From assembly GCA_035578175.1 (NCBI GenBank), contig JAQMRL010000003.1:57582672-57646671 (forward strand): a stretch of DNA of 64,000 nt. The letters are read 5' to 3'. The position numbers and the translations under genes are program-made. Under the pieces are notes generated by a model. It had not been told where the DNA came from. It saw nothing but the letters and a program-made list of their open reading frames with translations, and searched no databases. Below, one piece after another: positions 59,263-64,000 of this stretch (its first letter is position 1; the number at the start of each line of letters is the position of its first letter). The DNA comes from Catonia carolina. Its lineage: Eukaryota > Arthropoda > Insecta > Hemiptera > Achilidae.

Positions 59263-60057
59263 AAATATAAATTTATCTATTGTTGTATTATTTAGTTAAT
59301 TTTTTTATGTATTTAATTATAAATTTGAAGGTTTTTTATTTAAAGTAAATATTGTGTAGGTTTATAGACTGCAATTTAATTTAATTTAAATATTTAAAAA
59401 AAATAAAAGAGACGTTAACAATAAATTGGTAATATTCCTGATTATTATTGAAATTGTTTATTTCATAACAAAATAGTTTTGTAATGTCAGTAAATGTTTA
59501 ATTTAGGTCTTCCTTCCTACAGTGATTATATAAACCCTAGCTTCTATTTTTAAGCAATGTATTTAGTAAACAAACAATAGTAGTCAAGAATAAATTACAT
59601 ATTGCAGTATTCATTCAGTACTGCAGTTTTCTCTAGGCTAGACCTTCAGTTTGTAACAATGCAGTTTAATTGCAGCAGAGTAAACACTGCTATTAAATCT
59701 AGGCCTATAGCTTCACTAATTTTATTTAATTTTTTATTATTTTTGTTTTATACAGACATTTATCTTAAATGTCAATAATTGGTATGAAAAACTGCACTTG
59801 CTTTCTCGGTTATTACCTTGACCGATTTATTTGCTTTGTTTTTAGTAAATATATGTTGAGCTTAAACAGAGTACTTTACTTTGATGGTAATTTGTATTCT
59901 TTTGTAGTCATTAGGTGAAAATTTTTGTTAAATAAATAAATTAAGTAATGTGAATTTTCATAACCGTAATTTTTTGGTAAATCAATCACTACACAAAATA
60001 TATTAAATAGAGAATTTTGGGTATTTTTTAAATTTATTTTCTTGTAAAATTCATACA

Positions 60058-60414
60058 TGCTCAAAACAGGCAGGGAAATTATTTGCACTCGACGTGCTAG
60101 TTCCAGGGGTACAAAAAACAGTTCTGTTTCTTATCACATGGTCAGCCAATTATATGACTGAACAATTTAAGAACTGAAGAGGTAAAGGTTTAAAAGACTC
60201 TAGTAATGAATTTCAGTGTACAGTCAAACCCTGTGGTGAATGAAGTGAAGATTTCATTTGCAGGGTGGAAGGTAGATGCTTGTTAGAGGGCATGGGATCC
60301 TGATAAGCATACTTTTCGACTTAGTGAGGGAGGCAAACCACTTCACTCCTCGTTTTACGTAGTGGTTCAAACCAGACTTTCGGGTGACGACCTAAACAAC
60401 AACAACAAAATTCA
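60058..60414 (+). mobile_element. SINE1 copy 11
   Basis: It starts near TGCTCAAAACAGGCAGG and ends GACCTAAACAACAACAAC. Flanking AAAATTCA on both sides may be the target duplication. Small internal deletions remove the CTCCTCTGAGA part. Confidence 0.88.
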
Positions 60415-60451
60415 CAACAAAAAAAAATCATTTTATCCTCACACAGTAACA

Positions 60452-60505
60452 CCCCAACGTCGTCCCCAATGACCGTGACTGTTCATGCGACGTTAAATAA
60501 ATACA
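60452..60505 (+). mobile_element. Isolated SINE-A/LINE tail with re-paired hairpin
   Basis: Only the tail is present: AACGTCG (60456-60462) pairs with CGACGTT (60488-60494), followed by AAATAAATAC and an A run. The stem differs from both other versions yet is fully paired over 7 bp. Confidence 0.7.
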
Positions 60506-60851
60506 AAAAAAAATTCACTATGCATTATTAAGTTCGGGAATTTGACGAAACGTTTGAAAAAGTCATAGTTCTTTTGTATAACTTAAAGAGATAAGTGCCG
60601 TTTACACCATCTTATCACCATAAAATGTATTAGAATAATTTTCAGTCCTAGATTTATCCCTGTATCCTACATTTTATTACAATGCAATTATTAGTGTTTA
60701 TTTCAATCATCTGAATTTTTAAAGGAACAACAAATCTCTGTTCTAAGATCTCTACAGCCTTCTCGGCGAGTTGGTCGATAAAGGAACCGAGACAATCATC
60801 CTGATTTTAGTTATTTTTTTGTGAAAACGTTGATAGTATTGTTTTTTTTTA

Positions 60852-61112
60852 TTCCTAATGTATGTACGTTCCAAACAATTCAATTCAGAACAATAAGCAA
60901 CCCCTTGACAAAATTAGATGAAGATGATGTGTATGAGGTGTAGTCTTGTTCAGACCCAGGCCGAAAATTTTTGAGAGTTGTGGTTAATTGAACCCCAACC
61001 ATCAAAGTACACCGGTAACCATTTTTTAGTATTACAATCCGTATAAAAGTAACTACCTTTACTAGGATTTGAACCAAGTATCTTCGTCTTTGAAAATCTG
61101 CTGTTAAACAAC
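60852..61112 (-). mobile_element. SINE-B copy 4
   Basis: It shares ATTCCTAATGTATGTACGTT, GTGGTTAATTGAACCCCAAC and CACCGGTAACCA (plus-strand reading) and the ACTAGGATTTGAACC B-box region. It abuts the jockey fragment at 61118. Confidence 0.82.
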
Positions 61113-61117
61113 TGAAT

Positions 61118-61345
61118 CGGGTATTGTTTTATTGTATCGAATACTTAAGGAACTTGTAGATCATTGTGAAAAGTCTCGTTTTGTACATACCAAGAAGAGT
61201 CCGTTGTAATTTCAAATGTAATCGAGCTATATTACTCGATGTAGCTAATCCGTAAATGCGAGAACCATATGCCCAGATTTGTTTCAGAAAGTAATGATGT
61301 AGGTTAACTTCTTTGATGAAGGAGAGACGAATATCTACCAATTAG
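61118..61345 (-). pseudogene. Jockey-type LINE RT fragment
   Basis: The minus strand reads LHHYFLKQIWAYGSRIYGLA then SSNIARLHLKLQRTLLGMYK, matching the 'YK.ILKPIW.YG..LWG.AS.SNI...QR.Q...L' segment of jockey RTs. In another frame FHNDLQVP follows after a shift, then VFDTIKQY, the usual continuation. The 3' side abuts SINE-B copy 60852-61112. Confidence 0.7.
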
Positions 61346-62536
61346 AATGTGTATGCATTTTTTTTATGTGTGAATGTCATTTTATTGCATGCGAGTCTTT
61401 TATCGAGTAGTGAAACAAAATTTAAGAAAAATAATTAAAACGTTTCTTTTGTAAGGAATCGATCGTTTTAAAATTTTTTATTAGGGTAGGGTGTTGGTAA
61501 TTTGGAGTTATGAGATTATTTCGAAAAACTCATTGAGAGTTATATAAAAAAATGCAAATGTTTTAAATCTGAAACCAGTCTCAGGTATATGACTTTTGTG
61601 GCTCTCATTGTCATGAAAGCTGATCGTTAAAAACTTGAGGTATCAATTTTTATTTTAACGATTGCGGTGCTTCCTAACTTTATGATAATGTCGCGAGAAA
61701 GCAGAGTTGATTGCTTATTCATTGTTAACAAAGTGCGGTTTCAGAAATCCTGTCCTAACATTGGCACTATATTGCGCTAAGTACGTGCCGGTCGTACGAT
61801 ACACCTATATTTGTGCTACTGGTAAATGCTCATCGGCATTCAAATGCAATTTAGTGTTACATTTTCCGTTTGTGAACATGTGGAATATGCATCATGCATG
61901 CAATTTCAAATTGCTTGTACGGATCAGCAGATTCTATCAGGTCAATGCAATTCCATTTGAATTCAGTTAGTCAACTCTTTACCCTTTATACTGTACGTAC
62001 GAGTATTATTAGTTACGATGATTTTATGTAGGGGCACAATAAATGAAAACTTCAATATTTCTAAAAAGATGTTGTGTATTTCTATTTTCTGTTAACTTAA
62101 ATTAATATTCCAAGTGAGATATTCAGATCAACAGTCTTATTTTTCGATTTTATTAGCTTAAAAATTTCGCTTTATTATCAAAATATATTATTTTTATTAA
62201 ACGATATAGGCTTGAATGTAATTTAGTCTGTTGTCATTTATAAAGCGTTAGTTAATGAGTAAAAATATTGTAAATACAATTTTTTTTTGTCATTAAAAAT
62301 GTATAATTTTTGAGTAAGTCACAGAAAAATATCATCGGTTGGTGACAATACCAAGTGTTTTGTTGAAACTTTAAAAATTTTGGTGACGTTTTCTCTGTTT
62401 GTTACCAGTTTGAGAAGCGATGTATAGTCGCAGCTGCGTCGATTTACGTCCTCTTACTATGTGCGCGTAATACTGCCGGTAGACCTAGTTCGGATCGGAA
62501 TAAGCGTCCTTTTAAGTTGCACATAAAAAGAACGTT

Positions 62537-62913
62537 TACCCTTAACAAGCCGGTGGATTGTTAAATTATTTGCTTTCGATCTGCTAGTTTCAAAGCTACA
62601 CAAAATTGTTCTATTTTTCACATAATCAGTCAATTATATGACTGAAGCATTCGAGAACAGAAGAGGTAAAGGTGTAAAAGATCTCCTCTGAGAGTAATGA
62701 TTTTTATTATTCAGCAAGACCCTGTGCGATGAATGAAATGAAGGTATCATTTGCAGAGTGGAAAGTAGGTGCTTTTCGGAGGGCCTGACATGCTGATAAG
62801 CATACTTTTCCACTCAGTGAGAAACGCAGTTGTAAACCACCTAACTCCTCGTTCTACTTAATGAAGTCTCTAGAGATTCAAACGATCCTTTCGGCTGATG
62901 ACGTAAACAACGT
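62537..62913 (+). mobile_element. SINE1 copy 12
   Basis: Full-length copy from ACCCTTAACAAGCCGGTGGA to GACGTAAACAACGTG, with a short deletion at the GACACTAGTCAG part. Confidence 0.88.
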
Positions 62914-63229
62914 GAAAAGGACGGATGGTTTGATTTTAAAAAAATGATATTTTGTTGGTATTGTAGCACTTAAAAATGCCAGTAAACTCTTTCAGATTAA
63001 TTTTTAGAAAAATAATACCTAATTTTTGCGGCTGCCGCTCTTTTTGCTACTGGTGGAGTGGAATGATTAGATACCTTGTGGCACAAAGTATTATTACATG
63101 GGTATCGTTTTATTATGTTGTATATATTTTTGTAAATAGTTGTGTATATATTTTTTCATGAGTAAACTCCCTCTGATCAATGCGCTTTTATTTGGCCTGA
63201 ATAATTATTGTGATTACCTTCCTCTGGCG

Positions 63230-63480
63230 GGTAAATTAGGTCGCTTCATTGGACACCTAAAACCTTGTAATCCGTCGCACCGATGAGATCTGTATGATTA
63301 CTCGTCGCCAAACATTCTAATAGGTATGCGAAACTCCTCTAATTGACTGGATCTGCGGCAAATTCTGTCTCTTATTGGGGGACGTAAAGGTTTCTTCTGA
63401 TTGGCTAGTGTTGGCGCAGCGGGCATTCCTGGAGGGTGGGAGTGATGTTGGATTTAAGTAAAATGATGTATCGTTTTGGG
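63230..63480. promoter_or_regulatory. CpG-richer, promoter-like segment
   Basis: This segment is visibly richer in G+C and CpG than its surroundings (GTCGCACCGATG, CTCGTCGCCAAAC, GGCGCAGCGGG) and contains an inverted CCAAT-type GATTGGCTAG. No exon can be linked to it. Confidence 0.2.
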
Positions 63481-64000
63481 CGAGAAAAATTGTTTTGTTG
63501 GTAAACTATTCCAAATTTTTTATTTTCATTTAATTTATGTCACCTTCCTAAACTTTTAGCAAGCCATTAAACGTCAAAATTTGTTGAGTATTTGTCCAGA
63601 GTTTCTTTTTTCACCATTCAATGCTATTTAAGAATATTTTTTGTTATGTCCTTTTCGTTCCCCTTATTTTGATGTGTTGTGAGGGGTTAGTTTAAGGATA
63701 ACAGTCTATTGTCTACACCTGTCAAACCGATAAGCCGGCAGGATGGACTAATGGACTCTCTCTACCTGTTGTAGAATATCTTTTGTAACATAATAAATAA
63801 TTTCCCGTATTTTTTCTACTCATTTACACGAGATAACCTGGAGAGGTGGCATATAATCTGGCGTTATTTTAATTCTTCAGCATTCTGTTTTAAATTCTTG
63901 TATAGGTTTTTCGTCTGTTAAAAAGTGAGTTAAAATGTATTCACACTTTAGTGTAGTACATGAAATGTTAAACTACTCAATAATGAAAAAATTACAAATG

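Larger units (their letters stand above)
58261..60057. other. AT-rich span with a possible promoter
   Basis: Besides the candidate TATA/first exon at 59187-59262 and a CpG-richer patch near 58930-58990, nothing is recognised. Confidence 0.45.
61346..64000. other. Mostly unique sequence with one SINE1 copy
   Basis: Apart from SINE1 copy 12, this end of the window is low in recognisable repeats and has CpG-richer patches at 61680-61830, 62410-62530 and 63230-63480. The 87-codon frame 61707-61970 has balanced composition but no recognisable domain. Confidence 0.4.

Noticed and set aside
61707..61970. 87-codon plus-strand frame with balanced composition
   Set aside because: No domain, no splice context and no neighbour to support it; a chance frame is equally likely.

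Overview
This is an AT-rich, repeat-dense stretch of an animal nuclear genome, almost certainly an insect. Supporting signs are intron-split coding, a glycine-rich cuticle-type gene, jockey-type LINEs, mariner and hAT DNA transposons, tRNA-derived SINEs and (CA)n/(TG)n microsatellites. One SINE family (labelled B here) resembles, from memory only, a SINE common in auchenorrhynchan Hemiptera; that placement is unverified. I see no operons, rRNA, functional tRNA, CRISPR array or virus.

The only convincing host gene lies on the minus strand at 9452-11092. It is one long terminal exon of 546 codons for a secreted protein: the rest of a signal peptide, about 220 residues of GGFGGGQ-type repeats, a YGxP proline-rich stretch and a long Pro/Val-rich C-terminal half. 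Its first exon lies upstream, above 11093, and cannot be fixed. A weaker lead is a TATA box, ATG and splice donor on the plus strand at 59187-59262, possibly the first exon of a gene that runs off the window.

The rest is a mobile-element landscape. The youngest insertion is a 5'-truncated LINE at 52070-55200, flanked by a near-perfect 16-17 bp target duplication. Its reverse transcriptase and RNase H are open apart from one single-base frameshift. Decayed LINE ends lie at 1800-2212, 16940-17225, 22976-23140, 25935-26470, 28794-29177, 32640-33245, 37468-37690, 39190-39540, 42405-42572, 43838-44810, 50373-50670, 51572-51700 and 61118-61345. There is also a Penelope-like remnant with a GIY-YIG endonuclease (21270-22660), half a mariner (15100-15612), a DUF4817-type transposon (57007-57965), a hAT-type MITE (49192-50065), three long-armed foldback elements (20113-20979, 34108-34616, 56629-56994) and a short-TIR element (36578-37375).

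Four short families fill the gaps. SINE1 is about 390 bp, with twelve copies, ten of them on the plus strand. SINE-A has a tRNA-like head and a tail shared with the LINE. SINE-B has four copies, all minus. SINE-C has a tRNA-like head and a different tail. The most interesting observation is that SINE-A and the LINE end in the same roughly 31-nt stem-loop, whose stem pairs covary between copies. This points to a LINE/SINE partnership operating through a structured 3' end.

The remaining sequence is AT-rich, with no supportable genes.
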